A stretch of 64,000 bases of DNA. It comes from Septoria linicola (Eukaryota > Ascomycota > Dothideomycetes > Mycosphaerellales > Mycosphaerellaceae). The DNA lies in the NCBI GenBank assembly GCA_024114885.1, contig CP099421.1, positions 1,488,001 through 1,552,000 of the forward strand, in the 5' to 3' direction. The first letter of the stretch is position 1; each line of letters begins with the position of its first letter. Shown piece after piece: positions 34,924 to 46,871 of the stretch. The notes under the pieces were generated by a model. That model was not told where the DNA came from and searched no databases. It was given only the letters and a program-made list of their open reading frames with translations. The position numbers were made by a program, and so were the translations under genes.

Positions 34924-37725
34924 GCTTGCAGCCTCCTGTGCTTGGACAGAACAGGGTCGTGCCACCAGAAGGCAATAGGATCACGATCGACTCCCTGCTG
35001 GTCTCCCGATCTCAAGAGCCAGCACGGCGACGGCGACTTTGCACTCGTCGAATCGCAGTGCGTCATGTGTCCTTGAGCATCAGGTGCTGCAGGGGAGGTC
35101 GAGCTTCCACTCGACTGACCAACGGCTGGCCCACAGTCGGGCGGCATATGTCCTCCGGATGCTGTTAACTGGCTGTCTTGCATCGCTGTCCACGCACCAC
35201 CCCTAGCGTATATGTAGCAATAGGTACTGTACGGTCCTGACCAGAAACAAGGTGCAAGAACCACTTCCACAAATTAGGACCGATACGCGAGGAGAGATAA
35301 CTCAGAGGACTGTTCGGCCTCGAAGATGGATTGAGCTGGCGTGGCCTAGGCTCGTGAATTTGTGAACCAGCAAAGAGCACAGGATGCCTGGACCGTAGAC
35401 AAATACTGCGCTGCAACCCAAAGCCATCAAGAAATAGTGTCTGAGTGGGGACATGATCAGCTTGCAGTAGGCCACCGCAAGCTACCTCATGCGAAGCATT
35501 AGCCTGGCATATGAGGGTGCATCTCCGATCTGCAAGGGTGACAATTCCCAATATCTTGACAAAAGAAGAGTCTAGTATCGACTGCATTGCTTATTGGCAC
35601 CCACTAGGGTAGGTTGTACTCGGAGAAGTGTCCGCCCCCGAGTGAACAGGCAGTAAGGCGTGTGTTTTGGCAAGGGGTCCGCTTTTCTCGAGGCCGACTC
35701 CGAATTATTCTGCACTCAGCTTCGTAGTTGATACCCGCGGGTTTGTGGCAACACCACAACCGATACGAAAGTATCTGCGTGCCATTCGCGCAGATTCTCG
35801 CCCTCCCGCCTCAACTGCGCTGCGTTCGGGTTGTACTCCGTGGAGTTAACACCGACTACACGTGACCATTTGCTTGGTCTGTCTCACTGGTATGTGTCAA
35901 CGAAGCATCATCAGGGAGTCATGAGAAAAGTGGTATCTACGTTTGTTCACCCACAGAGCGAATCTATCGTTGCACTAGAATGCTCACCTCGATGACTGAC
36001 CTCGCTGATGTGCACGCAAGGCACTGACACGACCTATGTCACGGCCAGATATCCGCCGATGGGCCTCATCCTAACGACCATGATGGCGTCTCAGCTCTCC
36101 TGTTCTCAAGAGCATACATGCAGCATGCTAATTGTTATGTGTGCCGTTTGAGAAGGCCTCTCGTTGCGCTATGGATGTACACCTACGATATTTTGCTGTG
36201 GACGCAACGATCGCTGGCACAAGGAGCAATCTATGCTGGCTGACAGACTCTTGAGTCCGCCGGCTTTGGCCAATGCTGCAGACATATGCTAAGCGAACAC
36301 CACTCCGATGGCAACACTGCCACAGTACGACTTGCCATCTGCGACGCCAGGCTCCCGACTTACCCACGGGTCAAATATCGATCGATCGAGGCCCCGAGCA
36401 CGCTGCTCCCACCGCTGCGTTAGTCTTTCACCACGAGCTTCGACGAGAGCCACGACTATCAACGACGAATCGACGACATCATAGATGATAAGTCTTTGAC
36501 CCTGACGGTTTCTTTTAGAGGAACTCAAGTCGACATCGTCGTTGCCTCGACTCTTCACGTACCAGTAATGGCGAAGAATATCGACACCAACGAAACAGCA
36601 TTTGAGGCTTCTTGCGCACCGCTTGCATTGCCTCATTCTGGTCTCGGAAGGCTGATTACAGCGGGAGGTGCGTGAAATTAGTCTGGCAGAATGAGTAGCG
36701 CACACAACAGTGCAAGTGCCTCCTCATCGGCTACCAGACCCATGGAGACATGTCTACCGCAGTTCTCTCTGCTGGAAACTGCACACAGATACTGCGGTGA
36801 ATCTGGAAACGTTCCGATGAGTCGTGGAGACCTGTTTTGCATCGATGAAGCTCAATCTTAATCGCGAGGACCACAGGGGCAATGTCGCGCGGCACAGCGG
36901 CCATGACCTAAGCTTGCTTTCGAGCGTCACCCGCAACGATCGACTTTGAGCAGCCTTTCAGGGGCATCGATGACTAAACTCTGGTTTTCAGTCGCAATGC
37001 GAGAATCTGCTGTACGATTGCGGCTATATGGGGACACGTCTGATCCACTACGCCATCTTGAGATCATAGTCCATGCTCCTGTATCCTGGTCCGTGGTGAG
37101 ATTGACCATACTACATAGCTTGCGATCGCCATCGTACCGAGAATTGTCCAAGTGAGTATCCCAAGACACCTGCGCGAGCTGCTCCGAGCATCTCTGGTTT
37201 CTGCAGCGTCTTGTTCGTGCCATGCAGCTGGTCCGTGCAACGCTGGGCTAGCACCATCAGGCCTTGCACCGTAATAATCAGGTACTCCAACTCGTGCGAG
37301 GGCAGCATTCGCATCACGACCTCGATGTAATTAACTTGACGAACTATACCTGCCTCGCCTACCCTAGTCAGATGAATAGTGAGGCTTGCCACATGCAGTC
37401 TGCGCTCCGTCCAACTCCTGAGTGAAGCCAGCGCTCACGACCTATCTGCACGTCGATACCGACCACGCCGACCGACACAGTGGCAGCCGCTTGCGACAAT
37501 TTCGCTCCACAAAACCTACCACACGCCTTGCATCGCCGATAAGCTGATCTTCACGATGGACGCGCGCACAGCCGTAGACATGGGGGAAATAAAAGAGTTT
37601 GCGATGAAAGAATGGAAAGCATGTGGTATCAAATGGATCGAACGGCGACTGAAGATTCGACCTTTCTCGAGGGATCAATCTGAAGTGTCAACACCACAAA
37701 CAGCCCAACTATCACTATGCGATTT
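34924..37725. other. Gene-poor stretch with possible regulator relics
   Basis: No intact gene. Apart from the Cys-rich fragment listed separately, a minus-strand segment at 37111-37392 reads coding-like (LPSHELEYLIITVQGLMVLA, then MLGAARAGVLGYSLGQFS). It resembles helices of the fungal_trans domain. It lies 5' of the Cys-rich fragment, the wrong order for one gene. Confidence 0.35.
36548..36665 (-). pseudogene. Possible relic of a Zn2Cys6 cluster
   Basis: On the minus strand the sequence reads CNQPSETRMRQCKRCARS, then LKCCFVGVDILRHYWYVKSRG. It has the spacing of the second half of a zinc cluster (C-x9-C-x2-C-x5-C/C) plus a linker, and is preceded by a plausible acceptor (TGTAATCAG). No intact first half or effector domain could be joined. 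It may be debris of a former regulator in this regulator-rich interval, or coincidence. Confidence 0.25.
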
Positions 37726-39963
37726 CTACCCGAGGTTCATCTCCTCCATATCCTTGATCAATCCTTCTAGCGTCGATGCATCTACATCGGTATGCCGCAG
37801 ACGTGCGTCCACGATGAATGTAGATTGGACTTTGTCGAGCACAGGCATGGCTGGATACTCGTCCTCGAGGCGGCGGAATACCCTGTGCGCGAGCTCTGGA
37901 AGCGTTATGCCTTCGCGCTGAGCTGTGAATCGAATGCTACGCAGGATCGATCGATAGGCAGTAAAGATTCTTGCTATGCGTAAGCACAATAACAGCCCCA
38001 CAGAGAACAGATATCGTGCATCAGGGCTGCTCGACAGCGTCGGCATTGCTGCCATGCATATGTGGACCAATGGCGCATATGTCGCTGGCGGAGTTGGAAA
38101 TCTTGGAGACCACTGGCGATCAAGGTGCAGGACGTTGGCATGGATGTGTGTTAGAGCCTCCGAATACGTTGAGACGGCCATCTCGTGTGGTAGCCCTGCT
38201 TGTCGTAAGGGACTTCCTGTGGGCAAGAAGTCGGTCATGCCATCTGGCTCCAGTACGAAAGGGCTCAACAACTGCGTGATCGCAAGTTGGTAGTAGTTGT
38301 GGATGGCGATCAATTGCGGACTGGACACCTCGAGGCGCTTTAATGCTGGGTCAAGCGCATCATACCAATGCTGTAGTTTGTGCATAATCTTCAACGCCGC
38401 ATCATAGTGCTCCTTTGTCATCTTCCTGGCCTCGTATCTTCGATGTAGAGGCATGATTGTGGCCGCGATAAGTGACAATGTAGATCGTGCATGGAACAGC
38501 TGACTCCTGGAATGAATGCGCTGTTCCGGCCATGGCCAGGCGCTCCATGTCGTCCATTGGTCGCCGGGATCTTGGGGAGGAATTACAGGAGGATCGCTCA
38601 GTGGTGCTAGATCGTTGATGATTGACAGATACCTGTTGCACCTTACTGTTAGCCAGTCATCGCGATCAACATGACGATCACGTACGCTCGGAAGTTGAAC
38701 AGACCGTAGGCGACAGCCTGTCGCCCTTGCGTTCGTCGCGGGTGACTCGGGTCATAAGTCTTGTGTGCCATTGCTGCACGGTACAGGCCAGCTCGGCTAC
38801 CTAGATGTTCAGCTGTGGTCAGATAAGGCCAACCAATCTTGTCTTGACCATTCAGTCCTTTGCATAGGAAGAGGACCATCCCAGCAACTATGACTGCTGG
38901 AGTAGCCTCTTGCTGGCCTAGTTCCCACAGCTTGGTGGCCGTTGCCAGGCCAAAGTGCCCAGCGATAGCGGCTTTGCTAGGATCGATGAAACTGAAATTG
39001 CGCTGCATTCGTCAGTTTCCGAACTGTGCAAGGTTGAAAATGCAGTACTCACACTGCCAAGTGCCATCAGAGCGTGGATGAGCAGTGGTGTACACAGCTC
39101 TGATGATTGTCCTGTCGAGAGCTGGTCCAGGAACAGCTCTTCGTCGAAGAACGCGAAGCACGAGTGGTCCCACGTAAACCAGCACCGCAACGCATTCCGA
39201 AAGCTCTCGTCGTCAAGGTATGTCACCCCCCAGTCGCTACTACGCGCTGCGTTGATACGAGGATCGTCGTGGATGGAACCATCGCTTACCTTGTGGCGCT
39301 CTGATGTGTCTGACGACTGTCTATTGGCGTACTTCGAGTCTCCAACGATGTCCTGGCTAGCAACTCGCCGCAAAGGACTTCTTGGGGATGGTTGTCCGGC
39401 GGGCTTGGAGATTAAAACATCTCGCCATGATGGCGGCAGACTGGCAGATCTACGAACACTTTCCGATCGTGTCGCTGCTCTCGATATGATTAGCTCGACA
39501 GTCCGCTCAGGCGCCCTTTGGTATCGAGCAGCTTGTAAAGCCGACTCGATGTCACTCCCTGAGCGAACAGCTGCAACAATACGATGCGCCTCCGCATCGG
39601 ATCCTTCCTGTACGAGTGAAAATAGCTGTTGGTACTGTGCAAGCTGTGGTTGGAGCTGCTCAAGCTTTCGCTTCACAGCGACGATTGGGTGAGCATCAGG
39701 CTCACGATGCGTATCCCATTCGCAGAGTGTTTCCCGCCGTGAACAAGAGGAGCATGTTGGTCTTGGAAATGTCAGTGTCGTCGATCAGACAGCGGTGTAG
39801 ATTGAAGCCTGACCTAACTCCGTCGCACTGAACTAAACATTAGCCATGTTCCCGGACGGCACGGTCGGGCAGATCATGCCTTGGTTTTCTTGCTTCTGCA
39901 TCTCTTGCAAGCAACTGTGACCTGTTCTCGTCGTCTCGAAGAAGAAGATGGAGCGCTTGCCAT
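37726..39963 (-). CDS. Zn2Cys6 transcription factor with fungal_trans domain
   Basis: Nuclear fungal transcription factor. Five exons (39880-39963, 39814-39827, 39053-39761, 38686-39002, 37726-38632) give 676 residues. The zinc cluster spans three exons: VACKRCRSKKTK, then CDGV(R) from a 14-nt exon, then PTCSSCSRRETLCEW, giving C-x2-C-x6-C-x5-C-x2-C-x6-C. Intron 1 has a GC donor (AAG|GCATGA) with a GCTAAT branch point and TTCAG acceptor; the rest are GT-AG. A coiled coil follows the cluster (VKRKLEQLQPQLAQYQQLF). Then come a Ser/Arg linker, a fungal_trans-like start (RCWFTWDHSCFAFFDEELFL, HALMALGS), the core (AGLYRAAMAH, GLFNFRAYLSIINDLAP) and a helical C-terminus ending DMEEMNLG. Its target pathway is unknown. 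No biosynthetic genes flank it, so local control is not implied. Confidence 0.9.
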
Positions 39964-41539
39964 AGCTACAGCTATGTAGAGATAAGAGAACAAATGCCAG
40001 TATGCTAATAGACAATTGAGAAGTGGCGCTTTGCTTCCCACGTTGCACATGCTAGTCTAGCTTACTTCGATCGAGACCCACCACTTCTTCACGCTAATGT
40101 GGGAAGGAGTCACGTAACAACATTCACCATACTCAAGCCATATGTCCGGCAACCCGGCGGCCTCGACTACTTCCGGATCTGCAGCCTCTGTGCCGGGCCT
40201 GCTACGTCTACAGTCTAGTGACCCGAAAGTCGAAAGCGCAGCCCACAGCTCTTAGAACGATATTGGATAATATCGTAGACCCTGCTACTGCGGGAGCACA
40301 GAATTGCTATACTGCTCCATCACGATAGGGTGCCATGTGTACGGACGAATGAACGGACGAATGAGTTGGCAGGGAGTCAAAGTCGACAGGACATAGTCTC
40401 AAATCGCCTCCTTTCAATTGTATCGCTTGCTCCTTCATCAGTGGCAAGGTCGACGGAAGGCGCTCCGCATGGTCCGTGTCTCCGTGCACATGCGATCCAA
40501 GATAGCATGCAAGTATTTCTGCATCCTACAAGTGGACCACAACGGCAGACAACCTTCAGGGGTCCGATCGTGCTTGTAATAGATGTCGCGTATAGATTCC
40601 CGCTTCGTCGAATGCAACAGGCAGCATGTTTTGCCAGATTCGTAACGGATGCAACATGAGTGACACGAACGGATTTGGACACAAATCGGAATCGCGGACA
40701 ACGCGTAAGTGTGACGTTTCGCATCTGCTTGCGAACACAAGTCCTCGCAAAATGATGACCCGACCAATATTCACAACTAGTGTGCGCCACTGAAGCCTGA
40801 CAATTGGAAGACTTGTATTCGGCAAGAAACTATGCAATCTCGGTGAGCATCTCGCGATCAGTCGACTTCAGGCCTGATCCACATGTAAATACTGGAAAGA
40901 ATCGACTCTATGACCACCCTTTTTGCTGGTCTGTCGCTTTATGTCTGGCCTGAGTTCCGGTTACTGAGGCTCTCAGGCACGCTACAGCGACTTCTTCTGT
41001 CGCCGGTGAGGTGACCTAGTCTTGGCTGAGATATCTTCGGCGGCCGTCGACAGCCCAGCTCGGACGCACACGCAGTCCTTGCGCCTTATTGTCTCCATGT
41101 TTCTCACACGCCTCGAAGAAATGCTCGCGATGGACTTTCGTTCTTCAAAGCCATTGGAGCAGCATTGGCCATTCGGATGAGCAGTTGTCGAAGGCTTGAG
41201 TGGTGAGTCGATAGAAGAGCTTGACCGGTATTCTTGTCGAGCAATGTCTTTCTGCAGCTGCCCCTTGGCACCGCAGTCCTGGCTCCTTGCAGAAGCGCTG
41301 TTGTTCGTGGCGCCACTTGACAATGCGAATGTCGTTTGGAAGCGAGGAATTTGACTCCATGGCGAATGTTGCAATCTTTTGCTGCAACATATGACTTCCT
41401 GCCGACTCACTTCCCTGCGCGTCCTTCTCCTGCTAGATGCCTGCGGATCTTTTACCACCGGCTTCGTCCGTGAGCGAACAAGCAAATTTATCAGCGACCG
41501 GGTTTCATTATTGCGAGCCCTCAGTCGCTTGTCGTACCC
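39964..41539. other. Intergenic stretch
   Basis: Divergent spacing between the Zn2Cys6 factor (-) and the GNAT-like gene (+). A minus-strand frame at 40982-41485 is Lys/Arg/Ser-rich but has no motif. A 12-bp tandem pair is at 40341-40364. Confidence 0.45.
40341..40364 (+). repeat. Two tandem copies of a 12-bp unit
   Basis: ACGGACGAATGA occurs twice head to tail. Intergenic, minor; useful only as a variable marker. Confidence 0.8.
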
Positions 41540-42291
41540 ATGATCCGCATCATGACACAGCCATCTGCAACAAGTTCCACAGGAGCCCAGCTTGTTCCAG
41601 TGACAGTGCCCCCGATCGAAGTCGGTTTCTCATTCGACAGCAGTCCATGCTTGCGTGCAGACGACTCAGCGGAGGTCACACATTCTCATGAGCACCTGGC
41701 CATTGTTCGATATGTGACCGAACTCCGAACCAAACATGAGCACAAGCGAATTGGCCACATCAGATTCTTCGTACTGACCAAGAGCCAGATGGAGATTGTT
41801 TCTCCCGGGGAAATGGAGCGACAGGCTCGACTGTATGACGAGATGCATCTCGGCTCAAAACTCAGTAAAGTCGAGAATTTTATCTAGCAAACGAGAACTT
41901 TATGGAGGAACGTCCACGCGTGGTTGACACAGCTGGATACGTCGTTTACATCGAGGAGGTTGTCCTTGAGCAGAGCGCTCGTGGGAACGACATTGGCCTA
42001 GCGGCTCTTTATGAGGCCATTACGAACTTGCATTTGCCATTGAATGTAACCATTCTGCTCTTGGAGGCAGGGGCCATTGGGCCGGCATGTAGCTACGAGG
42101 AAGCTGCTGAGAAGCTGGAGAAGCATTGGAGCAGACTTGGATCTCAAGCCTGGAGTTACACCGACACATCGTGGGTGTGCGTGCAGCTCGCAGACTTCAC
42201 ACGACGACCTCCAGCGGATGTTCGTAGAGGGGAGCCTCGACTTCACACTGACAGGGTCCTGGCGAGCCAGAAGGACGATGGTTGGTCGTAA
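41540..42291 (+). CDS. GNAT-like acetyltransferase, frame interrupted by 23 nt
   Basis: Two open frames in different phases read as one GNAT-type protein. The first (from the ATG at 41540) includes HSHEHLAIVRYVTELR, HIRFFVLTKSQMEI and EMHLGSKL. The second continues NENFMEERPRVV, then YVVYIEEVVLEQSARGNDIGLAAL. This matches the beta4-alpha3 acetyl-CoA segment of GNAT folds, with ARGNDIG at the R/Q-x-x-G-x-G/A position. A segment with EEAAEKLEKHWSRLG and WVCVQLADFTRRPPADV follows. Removing 41865-41887 restores a 242-residue frame. That 23-nt segment begins GTAAAG and ends CTAG but is shorter than normal fungal introns. Either the gene has an exceptional intron or it is a pseudogene with a 23-nt insertion. 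Substrate unknown. Confidence 0.55.
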
Positions 42292-42907
42292 ATGAGCACA
42301 GAATGGCGACAGCAATATCGATCCTCGTGGAGATGGACAATCAGACTGACTGCGAATATCGTGACTTGAATGCCGACACGAAAGATTATTATGGTGGATG
42401 AGATAGAGAGAGAGCTTTCGCGGTCGCCACCACTCGGTATGAGATGCTCCTTTCCTGCTTCTTGGCAGTCCAAAACCGACGGTACCCCCAAACAGAGCTG
42501 TTCCGAGCTCGTCCGCCAGCGCGATAACCAACCGGGATACCATGTCCCTCCATGCCCCGCCATGGCAAGGACTGGAGAAACAGTTGACGCATTTCTCAGT
42601 GAGCCGCTCTACCAGCTTCGCATTGGCGGCAGTAGAATAGCATTACCGCGGCATTTGGTCACGCTGGAGAGGACTAATAAGGTAGAGGCATTACCCGACT
42701 CAAGCACGACGGTTCCTCCTTCTGCTCTTCCTTGACGTTCTGCGAACCCAGCCAGGACCAGCATACTTCATACTCCACTCTCTGATATCATACTGAGCTT
42801 TGCTCCATAAGTGTCCCAATTTTGCATTGCTACGTAGAAAAAGCGTACTTAAGAGCAGACTCAAAGTGCAGATCCAACTCCTTGACTCTCATATTGAGAC
42901 AGCAATC
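42292..42907. promoter_or_regulatory. Upstream region of fructose-1,6-bisphosphatase
   Basis: About 600 bases between the GNAT-like gene and FBP1, same strand. An open frame at 42370-42735 lacks motifs and is not called. The region should hold the gluconeogenic promoter; no specific operator could be assigned with confidence. Confidence 0.4.
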
Positions 42908-44064
42908 ATGAGTGCAAGCTACGGAGAAGGCGGCGCTGTTGGCGGCGAGAAGATCAACACTGAGATCGTTACACTCTCGCGATACTTGAGTGAGGAGCAA
43001 ACGAAGCACAAGGAAGCAACTGGTGATTTCACGTATGCTCCATCATGATGTGACGCCGGAGATGCAGCTGACAAGCGTGCAACAGATTGCTCTGTCATGC
43101 TCTACAATTCTCCTTCAAGTCGATAGCCTACTACATTCGTCGAGCTTCGTTGATCAACCTCTCGGGTCTTGCTGGCTCCTCGAACACGACCGGTGATGAT
43201 CAGAAAAAACTAGATGTGATTGGCAATGATGTCTTCATCGCCGCAATGCGCTCGAGTGGGAGAGTGCGTGTGCTGGTGTCTGAAGAGGAGGAAGAGGCTA
43301 TTATCTTTGAAGATAGTCCACATGCCCGCTACGCCATCGCCTGTGACCCTATCGATGGTAGCAGTAACTTGGACGCCGGTGTGTCAGTTGGAACGATTTT
43401 CGGCATCTACAGACTTGAGGAGGGCGCCAAGGGCACGAAAGAAGATCTGTTACGTCCAGGGACCGATCTTGTTGCCGCTGGGTTCACTATGTATGGTGCA
43501 TCAGCTCAACTAGTGCTCACCATGAAGGGTGGACCGGTCAATGGCTTCACCATGGACAACGCCCTTGGCGAGTTCATTCTGACACACCCGAACATGAACA
43601 TGCCCAAGCGAAGGGCAATCTACAGCTGCAACGAGGGCAACAGCAAGTACTGGGGAGAACCAGTGAAGGAGTGGGTGGAGAGCCTCAAGAACGCCGAGAA
43701 GCCGTACTCTGCACGATACATTGGCTCCATGGTCGCTGATGCTTACCGCACGCTACTGTACGGAGGCATCTTCGCTTATCCAGCAGACAAGAAGTCGCCG
43801 AAGGGCAAGCTCCGTATCCTCTACGAGTGCGGTCCTATGGCCATGGTGTTTGAGCAAGGTGAGTCCAATCTCGGGAAGAACACAAGACTGAGCGTCTGCT
43901 AATAACCCTGTCTAGCTGGCGGTCAAGCCGTTGACAGCAATATGCACCGTATGCTCACAGTCGTGCCCGAGCACATCCACGACCGAAGCGGCATCTTCAT
44001 GGGTAGCCATGACGAGGTGCAGAAGGTGATTGATATCCACAAGAAGCATGGTGTCTCGGCATAA
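42908..44064 (+). CDS. FBP1: Fructose-1,6-bisphosphatase
   Basis: Cytosolic gluconeogenic enzyme that hydrolyses fructose-1,6-bisphosphate to fructose-6-phosphate and phosphate, normally Mg-dependent and inhibited by AMP. Exons 42908-43032, 43086-43858 and 43916-44064 give 348 residues, the usual fungal length. Visible motifs: TEIVTLSRYLSEEQTKH (the AMP-site helix region), LLCHALQFSFKSIAYYIRRA, GDDQKKLDVIGNDVF, and VSEEEEEAI with metal-binding Glu residues. The active-site signature CDPIDGSSNLDAGVSVGTIF follows. Further on are ARYIGSMVADAYRTLLYGGI and GKLRILYECGPMAMVFEQAGG with the substrate-binding residues. The C-terminus is HDEVQKVIDIHKKHG. Both introns are 53-57 nt with consensus sites and keep phase. 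In fungi the gene is commonly glucose-repressed; nothing here shows that directly. Confidence 0.97.
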
Positions 44065-44952
44065 TCGCCGTTGCATGCGCAGCAGGGGGTAATTATGTGT
44101 CCAGTCGAGCATTGGAGAGACGCATCATATCCATACTGGAACACTTGGAGTAGTGTGGCACAATGCAATGTCGGAATTGTCGACTGGCCAGAGGCGCACC
44201 ATTTCATCAAATCTAAGTCGTTGTGTATTTCCGCGGATCATGTGATGCCCTGTGCTTCGTGCGTGACATCTCTCTCCACTTGTAGTCGGTGCGATGCTCA
44301 TGATGCGGCGTTGAAATCGCGGACAGCTTAGCAATGTCGTGTTTGAGATCAGGCGTTGTGATTGCTTCGGTCACGACTTCTTCGCAGGGCCGCCAGTCCC
44401 GGCCACTCTCGAAATCCTCGTTCGTGACCATGCTCTCTTTGCACTTCAACGTGCATTCCCATCTCAAGGCAAGGACTTGCATTGCCGGCTCATCGCACGC
44501 TGAGGTTGGCTGAGCGTCGCGAAAAAGTATCCGACGCCCGCGACTGCCGTGACCCGTAGAATACGAGGAAGCTCATTACCGCATGGAGCCGAATGTAGAT
44601 GGGCGACGCTCTTCGGTGATGGTCATACCGGTCGACCTCGCGGCGTCATGGTAGATCTTGGTAAGTGCGGTATCATCATCAGACGCTTCGCGACAACACC
44701 CAATACTTATGCCTACAAGCTTCTTGGAGCGACTTTGCTCTGCGGACCTTTGTCAACATCAGTCCCTCGCCACAATGGGCGAATCGACAAATCGAGCCAT
44801 ATCTTGGGTTACCATTCGGCGCGTATCTACGAGCTAGACCTCCAGCCAGATTTCGAAGACTGACGGCGCCGTTGAGATCAGCCGAGGACAGTATTTGGCA
44901 CAAATTGCAGGTTTTGACGTACCTGCAACGCGAGCAACATACCAAGGATCAG
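44065..44952. other. Intergenic stretch / uncertain 5' part of the next gene
   Basis: 3' end of FBP1, then sequence open in the frame of the following gene from 44665 without an ATG. A GTAAGT donor at 44660 after a frame starting near 44549 suggests a possible 5' exon, but the joined sequence has no recognisable content. Confidence 0.35.
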
Positions 44953-45732
44953 ATGCAATCAAGTTTCATTTCGAAGCTGCCATACGATGTGAGAGTCCTC
45001 ATCTATGATCTAATTCTCGGTGGCAACGTCTTCCATTGTTCTGCACCAAACCAGAAAAGTCGCATTACGCATTATGTATGCAGCCGTCCTTGCCACATCG
45101 AGCACGAAGGTTCCCGGCATAAGTGTTCAGATGCTTCCTATGGTCAACTTTCAGTAGCAGGGAGGAGTTACGCCACGAGCACATCCGGCCTGCTAGCTTT
45201 ACTCTTGACTTGTCGGCAGGTCTACTCTGAAGCAATGCCTGCACTTTACGGAGGCAACACATTCGTGTTCAGCCAGAACTTTGCGGCATTCACGTTTCTC
45301 AAGCTCACGATTCCTCCTTCACGGCTGCCTCAGATTCGGCATTTCCGATTACATATGCGGATTCCTCGACATCCTGACCTGAACGGCCGGTCCAATCGTG
45401 ACTGGGCGGTCCTCTGGATGTTCTTTGGCACGAGCATGACCGGACTACAGAAATTATACCTAGAGCTTCAGATGCTTCAGCCAACGGAGGCACAAATCGA
45501 GGCCACGTCAGATGAAGAGGCCGAGAGCTGGGTCCGACCAATCATTGTCATGGCTTGCGAGGCATCTCGACGTCGTGGCTGTCAAGTGGAGCTGGAGACT
45601 CGAGGCGTAAGGCATCACCCAGCACAGATTCATGAGGAAACAATCGCCATCAATAGAAGTCTCACGGCATCAGAAGCCCTCAGCTTGAGCTGCGTCACTT
45701 TGCATCGTCGGATCAGATTGTCGCTTGGCTGA
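44953..45732 (+). CDS. DUF7730 / 2EXR-like protein (F-box-like N-terminus)
   Basis: Member of a large, poorly understood class of Pezizomycotina proteins with an F-box-like opening. From the ATG at 44953: QSSFISKLPYDVRVLIYDLI is the LP..(I/V)R..IY motif. Then VFHC, SGLLALLLTCRQVYSEAMPALYGGNTFVFS is the second signature (LLxTCRxxYxEAxxxLYxxNTF), and LPQIRHFRLHM follows. The C-terminal half is a loose helix/strand mix (RDWAVLWMFFGTSMTGLQKLYLEL). Minimal length is 259 residues. The frame is open upstream to 44665 with coding-like sequence, so the true start may be in an upstream exon. No biochemical role is known. Confidence 0.7.
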   Translation: MQSSFISKLPYDVRVLIYDLILGGNVFHCSAPNQKSRITHYVCSRPCHIEHEGSRHKCSDASYGQLSVAGRSYATSTSGLLALLLTCRQVYSEAMPALYGGNTFVFSQNFAAFTFLKLTIPPSRLPQIRHFRLHMRIPRHPDLNGRSNRDWAVLWMFFGTSMTGLQKLYLELQMLQPTEAQIEATSDEEAESWVRPIIVMACEASRRRGCQVELETRGVRHHPAQIHEETIAINRSLTASEALSLSCVTLHRRIRLSLG

Positions 45733-46871
45733 GCTTCAAGCAGAGTATGAGGACCAAAACGAGATGATGCATGTTATTTGCACAAGCACGGGACTTCGAT
45801 CCGGACGAGCTGATGGGACAAGCACCATAGTCAGTCGTGCTCTGATAGGTACGTGTCGAGATCTCCGGATCCGCTACATGTATAGTAAGGCGGAACCGTT
45901 GCCAAGCGAAAGTCCATCTACGAAGTCGCGCTTAGCAGTGTATGCGCTTGACCCCACACGCCACGGCGCCAACAGTTGTTGCGTCCATTTTATCAGAAGT
46001 CGCCGATATATTCGAGGAGTTGAATTACATGCAGTCACATCGCACGCGCTATAGCGCGGCTAGCACGAGACCTCGTAGCCCGCGGCAGACCTGTGCAGCA
46101 ATAACCATGCCATAGGTGCCGCACATGTATTAGACGCGCATCAACAGATAATCGAAGTACGAAGACGCGCTAATCATGTTGCGATGGTTGAAAGAGCCTA
46201 CCATGCCGGAGAAGCGGCGTTCTATGAGAATAGTCGCAGCCTGTTCAAGCGATTTGCGCCACGAATAAATGGAAGATGTCACGAAGCGGATACGGACATA
46301 AAACACGTCGAGATACAGGCCAAAGCGTGACTCGAGCTCTGGACACACGCATCGCGGAAAGCTGTCACTAGCGCGCTCATCTTGTGTCGGCTTCGTAACG
46401 TTTGCTATAAGGAATTGACGCATGCGAGAGCAGTCCGGCCCAGGGCTGGCAACATGCATGGCCCGTACAGACAAAGCGTATTGCGCAAATGACCTCAAAG
46501 GGAGGTCAGGACACCTCCACAGCTGTTGCACTTTGGACATTCGCATATTGTCAAACAGAGGAGTAGGGGCAGCGTCCGAATAGTAGACGTGCCAAGGTAG
46601 TGACCGGACAAATCTACCCTTGGTCATATGACACGATCACTACTTTCAAGAAGCTAAGATCTGTATACTAAGTGACAGGTATACCGCCACAGCTCCTGCT
46701 CTAAGAGTCTGCGTGTTAATTATTGCCTTAGCTCTTTCGACAGACAAGGCAAGGAGGGCAAGGATACGGCTGAAGATTTACCCCGCAAAGCTTGGTGACT
46801 CCGCTTGAAACTTTGCTCGGAACAGAATATGCCACCACTCTGCTCACGGATCCGACACCTGACCAGACAAT
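45733..46871. other. Intergenic stretch
   Basis: Between the DUF7730-like gene and the next Zn2Cys6 gene. A 165-codon minus-strand frame with an ATG (46130-46627) is within chance expectation and has no motif. Nothing else seen. Confidence 0.45.

Noticed and set aside
40982..41485. 167-codon Lys/Arg/Ser-rich minus-strand frame
   Set aside because: Low-information composition, no motif, and competing frames of similar length on the same strand.
46130..46627. 165-codon minus-strand frame with ATG
   Set aside because: About one such frame is expected by chance in 64 kb; no domain or splice support.
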